From JBGSLN01 sp041740675 (GTDB lineage: Bacteria > Pseudomonadota > Gammaproteobacteria > JBGSLN01), in contig JBGSLN010000132.1 in assembly GCA_041740675.1 (NCBI GenBank), positions 1 through 36,419 on the forward strand: a DNA stretch of 36,419 bases, written 5' to 3'. Positions 16,430-25,696 of the stretch are shown here, piece by piece (position 1 is the first letter of the stretch; the number at the start of each line of letters is the position of its first letter). The notes under the pieces were generated by a model. The model was not told the origin of the DNA, did not search any database, and was given only the letters and a program-made list of their open reading frames with translations. The position numbers and the translations under genes are program-made.

Positions 16430-17242
16430 ATGCCAAAAGTTGCGGCGATTCAAATGTGTTCCAGCAATACTGTCGATGAAAATTTAGCAATGGTAGCCAG
16501 TTTATTGCAAGAAGCTGCACAACAAAAAGCGGAATTAGTAGTATTGCCGGAAATGTTTGCCGTGTTTAGCACAGATATAGCTCATAAAATTATGATTAAA
16601 GAAACATATGGTCACGGTAAAATTCAAGATTTTTTAGCTGCACAAGCTGCAAAACACCAGCTCTGGATTGTCGCTGGTACGATTCCAATCAGTTGTGAGA
16701 ATCCCACTAAAATTAGATCGGCCTGTATCGTTTATGATGCAAGCGGAAAAGCTGTGGCACGGTATGACAAAATGCATTTATTTGATGTGGTGATTTCTGA
16801 AACTGAATCATATAAAGAATCCGATACAACGGAAGCGGGTGATGCAATTGTAGTTGTTGATACACCGATAGGCAAATTGGGATTAGCCGTTTGTTATGAC
16901 ATTCGTTTTCCGCTTTTATTTAATAAACTTTTTAAAGCAGGTGCAGAAATTATAGCGATTCCTGCAGCTTTCACTGTTAAGACAGGCATTGCCCATTGGC
17001 ATTTATTAGCAAGAAGCCGTGCTGTAGAGAACTTTTGTTATGTCATTGGTGCTTGTCAAGGTGGTACACACGCAAATGGTCGTAAAACTTACGGCCATTC
17101 TTTGATAGTTGAACCATGGGGTGACATCATTGCTGAGCGTGTTGATCCGATTCCTGGGGTGATTTATGCTGAAGTTGATTTAAAACATTTGCAGAAAATT
17201 CGAACTGCGATTCCAGTTGGAAAACATCAAAAGGAATTTTAG
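16430..17242 (+). CDS. Nit1-type amidase (probable deaminated-glutathione amidase)
   Basis: This is a carbon-nitrogen hydrolase of the nitrilase superfamily, about 270 residues. The Glu-Lys-Cys triad is present: Glu in VLPEMFAVF, Lys in YDKMHLFDV and Cys in AVCYDIRFP. The sequence around YDKMHLFDV and CYDIRFP fits the Nit1 branch, whose members remove the amide from deaminated glutathione, a side product of transaminases. The ATG at 16430 is preferred to the one at 16424 because AGGAG (16416-16420) is nine bases from the first and only three from the second. An omega-amidase-type substrate is the main alternative. Confidence 0.88.
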   Translation: MPKVAAIQMCSSNTVDENLAMVASLLQEAAQQKAELVVLPEMFAVFSTDIAHKIMIKETYGHGKIQDFLAAQAAKHQLWIVAGTIPISCENPTKIRSACIVYDASGKAVARYDKMHLFDVVISETESYKESDTTEAGDAIVVVDTPIGKLGLAVCYDIRFPLLFNKLFKAGAEIIAIPAAFTVKTGIAHWHLLARSRAVENFCYVIGACQGGTHANGRKTYGHSLIVEPWGDIIAERVDPIPGVIYAEVDLKHLQKIRTAIPVGKHQKEF

Positions 17243-17356
17243 AATTCTAAACGCAAGGCGCATAATGCAATAAATGTCGCACAAGATGCTTTATGCAAAT
17301 AGCATTCTAAACGGCTGATACTGACTTTTTTGCCGTCTGACGTTAAAATAGTCAAT

Positions 17357-18210
17357 ATGAAGAAAAATCGTTATCTCGTTTCAGACATTATTAATTTGAG
17401 CTTTAACTCCAATAAAATGGCCTTTGTTTCTGGGCCACGACAAGTGGGTAAAACTACAATGGCCAAAGCATTGTTGAAACAGAGAGAAGTAGGGCAATAT
17501 TACAATTGGGATGAAATTAAGTTTCGTAGGATTTGGACTAAAGATCCAGTCTCAATTATTCCAAAAGTGACGATCACACTAAACCATTAGTTGTTCTTGA
17601 TGAAATACATAAGGCAAAGCTTTGGAAGCGAAGTCTAAAAGGTGTTTATGATACTTTAGAAAAACCCTGCGACATTTTAGTGACAGGCAGTGCAAAATTG
17701 GATATTTATCGCAAGGGCAGCGACAGTTTGTTAGGGCGTTATTATACTTTTCGGCTGCATCCTTTTTCATTAGCTGAACTAGATTCTAAGCAAAAGTTAA
17801 TCAAGCAGGGGGACTTATTAAATAGTTTGTTTGATGACTCCATTCAAACTAATAAAGGAACTATGGAAATATTTCAACAGTTGGAAACTTGGGGACCATT
17901 TCCTGAGCCGCTATTCGCACAATCTATGCAACAATTATATTTGTGGCAGCGTAATCGCATTGAGAGATTAATTCGAGAAGATTTGCGTGATATCAGCCGC
18001 TTACCTGAATTGAGTCAAGTTGAGATGCTGGCAAGTTTATTGCCAGAACGAGCAGCTAATCCTTCAAGCCTTAATTCGCTAAGTGGTGATTTAGAAGTTG
18101 CATTTAATACCATTAAACGTTGGTTAGAGTATTTAAAAGCATTGTATTATCATTATGAAATAAAGCCATATTATAAATCGCTCACTCGGGCATTAGCCAA
18201 ATATTTTTAA
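17357..18210 (+). pseudogene. Broken AAA_14/DUF4143-type ATPase gene
   Basis: Two frames together encode a degraded member of the common AAA_14/DUF4143 ATPase family. The first (ATG at 17357) has Walker A in SGPRQVGKTTMAK and stops at TAG 17588-17590. A frame change of one base near 17565-17570 leads into the second frame, which reads KPLVVLDEIHKAKLWKRSLK (Walker B) and continues to 18210. Intact members run on with a C-terminal DUF4143 domain after the Pro/Tyr-rich segment seen at the end here; that domain is absent. So there are two lesions, a frameshift and a 3' truncation. A palindromic element begins about 70 bases downstream. The function of intact members is unclear; some act with toxin-antitoxin or mobile loci. 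Confidence 0.85.
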
Positions 18211-18281
18211 AATTCATAAAAGAGACAAATATGAAATATTAATTATTAGTGTAGATAAATTTTTAAGTTATTTAATATAGG

Positions 18282-18325
18282 GTCTGTTGAAATTTCTATC
18301 TCGGCCAAGCGAAATGTCAATAGAC
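18282..18325. repeat. Palindromic repeat with transposon-end-like arms
   Basis: GTCTGTTGAAATTTC (18282-18296) and GAAATGTCAATAGAC (18311-18325) are inverted repeats matching at 13 of 15 positions, separated by 14 bases. The element lies between the truncated ATPase gene and the end of the DUF1704 gene. It could be a miniature element or the fused ends of a lost insertion sequence. Confidence 0.55.
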
Positions 18326-18331
18326 GCTAGC

Positions 18332-19639
18332 TTACAACCGCAAAATTGATTTGAAATTTAATTCCAATTTACTTAATTCTAGTTGGTTCATGAACAAGGA
18401 AAAACTCATCCATGAACTCAATGGTGCTAAATCAGAAAATTGAGGTGGTAAAAAACGCGGCGGCACAATAATTTTTTCATCAAGTAAGTCTAAAAATAAA
18501 GGCAAATCCTCTAATACTGTTTTACCTAAAAAAAGCAATGGGATATGCGCCAAGGCCCCATGTTTTATTGCGATACGAAGAAAATTATAAATCAAGACAA
18601 ACCCTTTGGTATATGCTAAATCTTTAGTAAACGGCCCTAAGTTTGGCAGACTGCCACGAAAAATACGAGAAGTTAATTGATAGCTTTCATCTTCATTACT
18701 ACCGGTCGATAAGAAATAACGAAAAACTTCAAGAAAATCAGCACCATGTTCAGCCATATTGATCCCTACAATTCGATTGGCTAATTTCTGCAAACGAGCG
18801 GGATGTGAGCGAAAAGTAAATAATTCCATGATAACTGCTAAACCTTCTTGAGTAATGGTTGCAGAGGGCGGGCCTTTACTTAAGAAAGTACACACGGGTT
18901 GGCACATGCCATTGAATGTTGTACCTAAATGAACCCAGCCTTCGTGCACTTCTAGAAGATCTACCTCACGATGAGTGAATTGTGCATCCGATCGTAACTT
19001 AATCACTTCAGCACCTGCGGCCGCATCAGCAACAACTTGATCACTCACTGTTACCATATCTTTGTCATTACCAATATTGTCTTGAAAATAGTCTTTTAAC
19101 CGAATATTAAGAATACCTTTTGCTTCTTCAGCAGTGTATATAGTGGTATCTTTTTCTGAAACAATTTTCTTTGTGAGTGCAGGGATAGTTTTTTGCAAGA
19201 TATCTGCAAGATTTAAAATACTGGGTCCGCCTGCATAAAATACGTCATCGGCACTACCATAGAGTGCTTTAGCATATTTATGAAAATCAGGTTTACCGCG
19301 TTTATTAATGAGGTGTAATACTAATTTATATTCACGGCACATCCGTTGCATAATTTGGCTTAAACTACTTAGTTTTCCTAACTTATTAATAATTTTTAAC
19401 TCAAGATCTTCTAATTCAGCGTGTTTATCCATTGGATCGAAGCTAAGACTTTTTTTAGTGTAATATTCAAGGGTCACATTAGGCAATTCTTCGCATTTAT
19501 TTTTGAAAAATTCTTGTTTAATTGAATCTTCCCATTTTATGCTATCCAAAATACGAATTGGTCGTTGTACTTGAATAAGTTCTTCTGACAAATCTTTAAT
19601 AGTTTGCATTTCTTGAGTAAGAGCATTTTTATTTTTCAT
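18332..19639 (-). CDS. DUF1704/QEGLA-motif zinc peptidase-like protein (MATCAP relative)
   Basis: This 435-residue protein belongs to the DUF1704 family, annotated in bacteria as 'flavohemoglobin expression-modulating QEGLA motif protein'. The metallopeptidase motif HEGWVH (HExxxH; His232, Glu233, His237) is followed by ITQEGLAVIMELF, where Glu265 would be the third zinc ligand. The animal member MATCAP uses this same set to remove the C-terminal tyrosine of alpha-tubulin. An N-terminal helical region (1-130) precedes the catalytic half. There is no signal peptide. It follows the RND permease gene by 33 bases on the same strand and may be co-transcribed. Bacterial substrates are unknown; a carboxypeptidase activity is a fair inference from the intact motifs. 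Confidence 0.88.
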   Translation of the reverse strand: MKNKNALTQEMQTIKDLSEELIQVQRPIRILDSIKWEDSIKQEFFKNKCEELPNVTLEYYTKKSLSFDPMDKHAELEDLELKIINKLGKLSSLSQIMQRMCREYKLVLHLINKRGKPDFHKYAKALYGSADDVFYAGGPSILNLADILQKTIPALTKKIVSEKDTTIYTAEEAKGILNIRLKDYFQDNIGNDKDMVTVSDQVVADAAAGAEVIKLRSDAQFTHREVDLLEVHEGWVHLGTTFNGMCQPVCTFLSKGPPSATITQEGLAVIMELFTFRSHPARLQKLANRIVGINMAEHGADFLEVFRYFLSTGSNEDESYQLTSRIFRGSLPNLGPFTKDLAYTKGFVLIYNFLRIAIKHGALAHIPLLFLGKTVLEDLPLFLDLLDEKIIVPPRFLPPQFSDLAPLSSWMSFSLFMNQLELSKLELNFKSILRL

Positions 19640-19672
19640 AATAAAAGAATTCCATTCTGAAGATAAAAATAA

Positions 19673-22600
19673 TTATAATTCATTCTCAGCTAACAAAATA
19701 TGTTTTCTTTTTAATTTATTTAGCAGTAAGTACGCTACAGGCACAACAAACAATGAAAAAAACGTACCCACAATTAAACCAGCAATCACTACCCAGCCAA
19801 TCTGACTACGGCTATTAGAACCAATACCCGTAGAAAATACTAGAGGAATTGCGCCTACTATCATTGTAGCAGACGTCATCAAAATGGGACGAATTCGAAT
19901 GCTAGCAGCTTCAATAATAGCTTCCAAAGCCGAAACTTTTTTGCTAATTAGAATATCATTCGCAAATTGCGTGATCAAAACGCCATGTTTAGAAACTAAA
20001 CCTATCAAGGTAACAAGACCGATACCTGTATAGATATTCAGCGATCCATCAATAAAATAGAGCATAGTAAGAGCACCAATAATACAAAGTGGCACAGTTA
20101 ATAAAATAATTAAGGGGTCAATAAAACTTTCAAACATCGCTGCTAATACTAAATATATAAATATGATACCTAAAGCAAATATCAGCGTAAGCATATAGTT
20201 ACCTGTTAGAATGTCTAATTCACTTTGACTAAAAGTAACATTCATGCCAGGTGGTAAAGCACTCTTAGCAATGCTTTGTATTGCTGCAATAACTTGGCCA
20301 GTAGTATATTGCGATTTAGCGACTACATCTATCTCACCAGCACGAGCGCTGTTAATATGCGTTCGCAACGGTAACTCGATAATCGGTTTTATTGTCAATA
20401 AACGCGTTAAACTAATTTGTTGTCCCGAAATATTTTTTACGTAAATATCTTTGAGGATATTTAAATCTTTTAAATCACTCGCTGGTAGTTGTACGATGAC
20501 AGGATAATTAACACCGTTAAATTGATAGCCAGTAGAAAAAGTATAACCGCCTAAAAAAGTACTGAGCGCTGTGTCAATATCATTAATATTCACTCCTAAT
20601 TCAGAAGCCTTAATTCGATCAATATGGATATCAATTTGTTGACTATTATATTTTAAATTATTTTGAACTTGTTGAAACATTCCAGTATTTTCCAATGCAG
20701 CGACATAAGTAGTGATATCATTAGCTAATTCTGTATAATCCGCATAACCAGTAACATATGCACTCACTTGGCCAGGCTGTTGTCCATCGGAATTGTCATT
20801 ATTAACATTCATTGCAACAGAAAAAACTTGAGCATTAGTTAAATTTTTAAATAAGTCACCAAATTGACTGGCAATTTTCATATTTGCATCAAAACCTGTA
20901 TAAGCTGGTTTTAATTCAATAATATTCATGCCGAAGTTACTGTCATTACCTGTTCCTCCGCCAAACGACATGATACTTTTCGTTGCTGGTTGTGCAAGTA
21001 ACTCCGCAATAACTTTTTTTGCAATCGCTTCAGTAAAAGCCACACTGGCCGTTTGTTGAGTTTGTATTCCAAGAAAAATATAGCCGCCATATTCCTCTGG
21101 AATTAAAGTAGTTGGCAATTCTTTAAAAACAAAAATGCCTACAACAAACAACCCAATAAAAAGACTGATAGGCAGCCATTTATGTTGCAAAATCCAAAGT
21201 AGCATCTTTTTATAATTGGTACGTAATGTATTGAAAATAGTCTCTAAAATTGCATCGTAGCCATGGGCGCCAATTTTTGTCATTAACCGAGAACACATCA
21301 TTGGTGTTAATGTTAAGGCAATAATACCAGAAATAAATACCGCACCGGCGAGGGTAAATGCAAATTGTTGGAAAAACACAGCGGTTTTGCCACGCATAAA
21401 TGCCGTAAGAATGTAAACAGCAATAATAGAAACGGTCATTCCAATTACAGGAAATGTAATTTCTTTCATACTTTTAATAGCTGCATCAAACGCAGATAAT
21501 CCATTTTCTACATGACGGTGACAATTTTCTAACACGACAATTGCATCATCTACTACAAGACCGACAGCTAATACCAGCGCTAACAATGTCATTAAATTAA
21601 TATTAAATCCTAATAACCACATAATACTAAATGAGGAGATGATACAAATTGGAATAGTCACTATCGGGATCATGGCAAAACGCCAACGACCTAAAAATAA
21701 TAATGTTACTAATGCAACTAAAATAATCGCTTCGAATATAGTCCAAAAAACTTCCTCGACAGAATGCTGAATTAATTGTGCTTGGTCCCATAACATATGC
21801 ACTTGCATTCCTGGTGGGAATGAATTTTGCATTGTTCCAATTAAAGTTCTTAATTCTTTACCAACCGCTATTGGATTAGCATCATTGGCAGCAACAATTC
21901 CAATGCCAACACCTTGTACCCCATTATAAAATGTATAGGCGCCGCCAAAACTATCACTGGCAATAGCAACCTTTGCAACGTCCTGTAACCGCACAACTCG
22001 ATCAGCGGTTTGTTGAATAATAACATTTTGAAATTGTTTGATGCTCTCTAATTGGGATTCTAAATTTATAGGGATGGTCTGTTCTGTATTAATCAAAGTG
22101 CCTGCTTGAAGAGAAATATTATTATTCTTTAATGCATTCAACACATCAGTGACAGTAATATTTTGTTCTGCCATATTAATTGGATTTAAATTTACCCGCA
22201 GAGCATCGGATGTTGACCATTGTTGCACTTTTCCCACACCAGGAGCTTGTTGTAAACGACGGACAATATTATTTTGCACATAATCCACCAATGCATGTTG
22301 TCCCATTTTCGGATCTGATATTGCAAAGACCATCAGCTGTGGGCCGTTATTGCTAGAGGAAGCAATTTGAGCAGGATTTGCATTATTAGGTAATTGAACT
22401 TGATTAATAGCTTGCATGACTGCAGATTGTGCAGTGAGAAATTCTTCTTGAGTAATATTTTTGAAAGATAGATCAATCTCAGCAAAGCTTTGTGAAGAGC
22501 TTGACATGGTGAATGATAAATAAGGAGTCGTTCGTAATACATTTTCCAAAGGGATGGTAATATTCTTTTCCATGAATTCAGCACTGCTGCCAGGTGCTTC

Positions 22601-22747
22601 AACGGTTACAACTAATTTTGGACGAAATACAACTGGATTTGCACTTAGGCTTAGTTGTTCTAAACCTAATAATCCTAATAAAACTAAGATTAAACTAATG
22701 ACTGTGGTAAAGACAGGTCTATCAATACATATTTTTGAAATGTTCAT
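19673..22747 (-). CDS. RND efflux permease (HAE1 family)
   Basis: This inner-membrane proton-driven pump of about 1,024 residues is the size expected for AcrB/MexB relatives. The two-fold layout is clear: twelve helices and two large periplasmic loops. The proton-relay pair Asp-Asp lies in GLVVDDAIVVLENCHRH around residue 400. The start is set at the ATG at 22747 (MNISKICIDRPVFTTVIS), the usual beginning for the family. A longer frame from a TTG at 22825 overlaps the adaptor gene and adds 26 unlikely residues. The adaptor gene lies 40 bases upstream. No outer-membrane channel gene is present here, so it probably shares a TolC-type protein. Confidence 0.94.
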   Translation of the reverse strand: MNISKICIDRPVFTTVISLILVLLGLLGLEQLSLSANPVVFRPKLVVTVEAPGSSAEFMEKNITIPLENVLRTTPYLSFTMSSSSQSFAEIDLSFKNITQEEFLTAQSAVMQAINQVQLPNNANPAQIASSSNNGPQLMVFAISDPKMGQHALVDYVQNNIVRRLQQAPGVGKVQQWSTSDALRVNLNPINMAEQNITVTDVLNALKNNNISLQAGTLINTEQTIPINLESQLESIKQFQNVIIQQTADRVVRLQDVAKVAIASDSFGGAYTFYNGVQGVGIGIVAANDANPIAVGKELRTLIGTMQNSFPPGMQVHMLWDQAQLIQHSVEEVFWTIFEAIILVALVTLLFLGRWRFAMIPIVTIPICIISSFSIMWLLGFNINLMTLLALVLAVGLVVDDAIVVLENCHRHVENGLSAFDAAIKSMKEITFPVIGMTVSIIAVYILTAFMRGKTAVFFQQFAFTLAGAVFISGIIALTLTPMMCSRLMTKIGAHGYDAILETIFNTLRTNYKKMLLWILQHKWLPISLFIGLFVVGIFVFKELPTTLIPEEYGGYIFLGIQTQQTASVAFTEAIAKKVIAELLAQPATKSIMSFGGGTGNDSNFGMNIIELKPAYTGFDANMKIASQFGDLFKNLTNAQVFSVAMNVNNDNSDGQQPGQVSAYVTGYADYTELANDITTYVAALENTGMFQQVQNNLKYNSQQIDIHIDRIKASELGVNINDIDTALSTFLGGYTFSTGYQFNGVNYPVIVQLPASDLKDLNILKDIYVKNISGQQISLTRLLTIKPIIELPLRTHINSARAGEIDVVAKSQYTTGQVIAAIQSIAKSALPPGMNVTFSQSELDILTGNYMLTLIFALGIIFIYLVLAAMFESFIDPLIILLTVPLCIIGALTMLYFIDGSLNIYTGIGLVTLIGLVSKHGVLITQFANDILISKKVSALEAIIEAASIRIRPILMTSATMIVGAIPLVFSTGIGSNSRSQIGWVVIAGLIVGTFFSLFVVPVAYLLLNKLKRKHILLAENEL

Positions 22748-22787
22748 TCGTCTTTTTGCTCTTATGATTTCTTGCTCGAGAACATCA

Positions 22788-23888
22788 CTATTTTGTAATT
22801 TGCACAGCCATCCCTGGATGCACAATTAAAGCTCCACTGGTAATAACTTGATCTCCAAGTTTTAAACCAGATTTAATTGCTACGAGATTATTGTATCGCT
22901 GACCAATAATAACAGGTACTTCTTTGACTTTTGAATCCTCAATGGTGTAAACCGAATATCCTGATAGGGAGGAGACTAAACATAAACCAGGTATAGCTAG
23001 TATTTGCTGTTTTGGATCAATGGCTTGTGTGATTGAAACATTCATCCCAGATCTTAGCAGTGGATTTGGATTGTCGATACTTGCAACTACATCATAAGCT
23101 TGATTACTTTGATAGACCACGGGAGAAATATATTTCACCGAACCAGTGAATATTTGGTTTGGAAAGGCACTAATTTTGATTGTTACTGGTTGGCCAATTT
23201 GTAATTTCGAACTGTAATTTTGTGCGACTTGATATTGAACAAACATGTGTTGTGGATTAGATAATATTGCAACTGGCGAGCCAGCGGGTAAATAACTACC
23301 AATATTTAATTGCACTGGTTCATTCAGAGGTGTTCCTACAGTAGCGACTGGATCAGATATTTGTTCTGGAATACCAATAGTTCCATCGAAAGGGGCTGTC
23401 ACTTGAGTGAAACTTAATTGCTGTTTTGCAGCTTGCCATTGTGCTTTTGCAGCGATCATTAAATTTTCTTTTTGTGAAAGCATATCAGCAGAAACAGCAG
23501 AGTTATCAAGTTTTACTAGTTTTTTATAACGGTCATACTGAGTTTTCAAATTAATGTAATTCGCATATTGTTGTGCTACTTGCGCTTGCGCAGCAGTCGG
23601 ATCAAGCTGTAATAGTAGTTGACCTTTAGTGACAGTTTGACCGCTTTTGAAATAAATATTTGTGACAACACCATCAGTTTGTGTTTTTAACATGATAGTT
23701 TCAGGAGCGACAATTTGGCCTAAGGCTTTAACAGTCAGAGGAATGGTTTTTAAGGAGGCTGCTACGACTGAAACTAAAGTGGGTTGTGTAGCAGGGGGAG
23801 TACTCTGAGCATTGCGATGCCAAAGCCAAAATCCTGCTCCTAGCGCAATTAGAATGATAATGGTTATTAAAACATACAAACGTTTCAT
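22788..23888 (-). CDS. RND periplasmic adaptor (membrane fusion protein)
   Basis: This 366-residue adaptor links the RND permease to an outer-membrane channel. It begins with an uncleaved-type N-terminal membrane segment (LITIIILIALGAGFWLW) rather than a lipobox. A barrel-sandwich (lipoyl-like) half follows (TDGVVTNIYFKSGQTVTKGQ), then a coiled-coil hairpin at about residues 100-150. The second lipoyl half (FTQVTAPFDGTIG), beta-barrel and membrane-proximal domains complete it. It is the first gene of the pump operon. The 87-base gap to the divergent csaA gene must hold both promoters. Confidence 0.93.
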   Translation of the reverse strand: MKRLYVLITIIILIALGAGFWLWHRNAQSTPPATQPTLVSVVAASLKTIPLTVKALGQIVAPETIMLKTQTDGVVTNIYFKSGQTVTKGQLLLQLDPTAAQAQVAQQYANYINLKTQYDRYKKLVKLDNSAVSADMLSQKENLMIAAKAQWQAAKQQLSFTQVTAPFDGTIGIPEQISDPVATVGTPLNEPVQLNIGSYLPAGSPVAILSNPQHMFVQYQVAQNYSSKLQIGQPVTIKISAFPNQIFTGSVKYISPVVYQSNQAYDVVASIDNPNPLLRSGMNVSITQAIDPKQQILAIPGLCLVSSLSGYSVYTIEDSKVKEVPVIIGQRYNNLVAIKSGLKLGDQVITSGALIVHPGMAVQITK

Positions 23889-23975
23889 TGGACGATGTCA
23901 CTACTGGAAATTAGATGAGTATTATTACATAATTCCATAGGAAATTCATTAAAGAAGTTTGTCTGAGAGAAGAAG

Positions 23976-24311
23976 ATGCAAGAAATCAATTGGCATGATT
24001 TTACTAAAATTGAATTGCGTGTGGGTACAATTATTGCAGCAGAAATATTTAAAGAAGCGCATAAGCCAGCCTATAAACTGCAAGTAGATTTTGGTGAGGA
24101 AATTGGGATAAAAAAATCGAGTGCCCAAATTACAGAAGTATATACTGTTGATGAGTTGATTGGCCGACAAGTAATCGCAGTAGTTAATTTCCCAACGAAA
24201 CAAATTGGACCTATTCGATCTGAAGTTTTGGTTACTGGTTTTCACTGTGATGCAGGAGTTGTATTAGCTGTACCAGATAAAGTTGTGAAAAATGGTGCAA
24301 AGCTAGCATAA
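23976..24311 (+). CDS. csaA: CsaA-type tRNA-binding-domain protein
   Basis: This 111-residue protein consists of a single OB-fold tRNA-binding domain like that at the C-terminus of methionyl-tRNA synthetase. Typical stretches are FTKIELRVGTIIAAE, SAQITEVY, and IGPIRSEVLVTGF. In Bacillus, CsaA acts as a dimeric export-related chaperone; binding to tRNA-like RNA is also shown for the fold. AGAGAAGAAG precedes the ATG. It is monocistronic, divergent from the efflux operon, and followed by a palindromic repeat that could serve as its 3' end. Confidence 0.9.
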   Translation: MQEINWHDFTKIELRVGTIIAAEIFKEAHKPAYKLQVDFGEEIGIKKSSAQITEVYTVDELIGRQVIAVVNFPTKQIGPIRSEVLVTGFHCDAGVVLAVPDKVVKNGAKLA

Positions 24312-24336
24312 GTCATATTTTTGTTACAAACGCTCC

Positions 24337-24397
24337 TGTCACCCTGAGCGTAGCGAAGGATCTCCATCTAACTGCCCATGCTTCGTTCGCAATGACA
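24337..24397. repeat. Palindromic dispersed intergenic repeat
   Basis: The sequence opens TGTCACCCTGAGCGTAGCGA and closes CTTCGTTCGCAATGACA, so its ends are imperfect inverted repeats (TGTCA/TGACA and GCGAAG/CTTCGTTCGC). Strings of this CCTGAGCG-(T/A)AGCGAAGGATCT type are a familiar repeat in many bacterial genomes, including intracellular ones. It fills the gap between the convergent csaA and GST genes and its base composition is richer in GC than its surroundings. Confidence 0.75.
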
Positions 24398-24417
24398 ATG
24401 GTTCTTCATAAATCTGA

Positions 24418-25080
24418 TTATTTTACAGGAGAAACTTTTGGTTCTTTTTCAACTTCATCAGGTCGTTGATAAGAAATAGGCACATTTAATCCACGTTTAA
24501 CTGCTGGTCTTGTTAAGATACGTTCATGCCACGCAGATAGATGTTTAAATGGCGTAATATCAATGCCTGCCCAATTATGAATATCGATCCATGGAAAGGT
24601 TGCAATATCAGCGATAGAATATTCGTCGGCTAAATATTCTTGTTTGGCTAATTGCTTGTCTAATACACCATATAATCGTAAAGTTTCAGTTTGATAACGG
24701 TTAATTGCAAATGGGATCTTTTCATCCAGGTAACGTAGAAATACATGAGTTTGACCTTGCATCGGCCCAATACCACTCATTTGGAACATTAACCACTGCA
24801 TGACTTGTGAACGTTTGAATTTATCTTTAGGTAAAAATTCACCGTATTTTTCTGCTAGGTAAATCAAAATTGCACCTGATTCAAATACCACAAAATCATT
24901 AGATTGATGATCAATAATGACTGGAATACGACCATTCAAGTTTAGTTTTAAAAACCATTCTTCTTTTTGTTCATTGCTTTTCAGGTCAATATATTTGAAG
25001 TGATAGGGTGCTTCTAGTTCTTCTAATAAGATGGAAATCTTACGGCCATTAGGAGTTGCAGCAGTAAATAATTCAATCAT
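24418..25080 (-). CDS. Nu-class glutathione S-transferase (YfcG-like)
   Basis: This 220-residue protein has a thioredoxin-like N-terminal domain and a helical C-terminal domain. The start TAATPNGRKISILLEEL matches the TPNG motif of the YfcG/YghU group, which bind glutathione through Thr and Asn and reduce disulfides rather than conjugate it. NLNGRIPVI provides the cis-Pro loop and FESGAILIYLAEKYG the Glu-Ser glutathione contacts. AGGA lies six bases before the ATG. The glutathione peroxidase gene is divergent from it, 136 bases away, so the two may share redox control. Confidence 0.9.
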   Translation of the reverse strand: MIELFTAATPNGRKISILLEELEAPYHFKYIDLKSNEQKEEWFLKLNLNGRIPVIIDHQSNDFVVFESGAILIYLAEKYGEFLPKDKFKRSQVMQWLMFQMSGIGPMQGQTHVFLRYLDEKIPFAINRYQTETLRLYGVLDKQLAKQEYLADEYSIADIATFPWIDIHNWAGIDITPFKHLSAWHERILTRPAVKRGLNVPISYQRPDEVEKEPKVSPVK

Positions 25081-25216
25081 GAGATTCCTCTGTTATCAAC
25101 GAATTGTAATTTATAGGTATTTTAGCAGTAAATTTTCACTGACAAAATAGTTTTATTGCAAGCAAAAAACCTGTAACATCAATTTCTCTTAATATAAGAC
25201 AACTCTGAAGAATAAC

Positions 25217-25696
25217 ATGGACATTTATCAATTCAACATAACAACGATTGAAGGAAAAACAATCACATTGGAACAATATAAAAATAAAGTGCTGTTGATT
25301 GTTAATGTAGCAAGTAAATGTGGTTTTACGCCACAGTATCAAGATTTACAAAAACTTTATGAAAAATACCATGAAAAAAATTTCGAAATACTCGCATTTC
25401 CTTGTAATCAATTTCTGCATCAAGAGCCAGGCGATAATGCAAGTATTAAAACTTTTTGCGAAACCAATTACCATATCAGCTTTCCTCTTTTTGCGAAAAT
25501 TGAAGTAAATGGTAATAATACTCACCCACTTTTTCAATATTTAAAAAATGCAGCACCAGGAATTTTTAATTCAAAAAAAATCAAATGGAACTTTACCAAA
25601 TTCTTAGTAGACTCTAATGGCGAAGTTATTAAACGTTTCGCTCCAAAGACTAAAATAAATAAAGTTGAAAATTATTTAATTAATCTTTATCGTTAA
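25217..25696 (+). CDS. Glutathione peroxidase-family enzyme
   Basis: This 159-residue enzyme reduces hydrogen peroxide or lipid peroxides using thioredoxin or glutathione. The catalytic set is complete: Cys35 in NVASKCGFT, Gln69 in the loop after FPCNQF, and Trp124-Asn125 in KWNFTKFLVD. It has Cys in place of selenocysteine. A further Cys63 and Cys81 are present; Cys81 lies where Cys-type enzymes often carry the resolving cysteine. The 3' end overlaps the convergent msrB gene by 17 bases. It is short and has no signal peptide, so it is cytosolic. Confidence 0.93.
   Translation: MDIYQFNITTIEGKTITLEQYKNKVLLIVNVASKCGFTPQYQDLQKLYEKYHEKNFEILAFPCNQFLHQEPGDNASIKTFCETNYHISFPLFAKIEVNGNNTHPLFQYLKNAAPGIFNSKKIKWNFTKFLVDSNGEVIKRFAPKTKINKVENYLINLYR

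Noticed and set aside
17238..17251. 14-bp perfect palindrome at the end of the Nit1-type gene, with ATTCTAAACG repeated at 17304
   Set aside because: Very AT-rich and short; a chance event is likely, and no duplication of a target or other copies can be shown here.
22748..22825. 26-residue N-terminal extension of the RND permease
   Set aside because: It would start at TTG inside the adaptor gene and adds a sequence absent from the family; the ATG at 22747 gives the standard N-terminus.
23949..24245. 98-codon minus-strand frame
   Set aside because: Antisense to csaA, which is a clear conserved protein; no ribosome site or family pattern.
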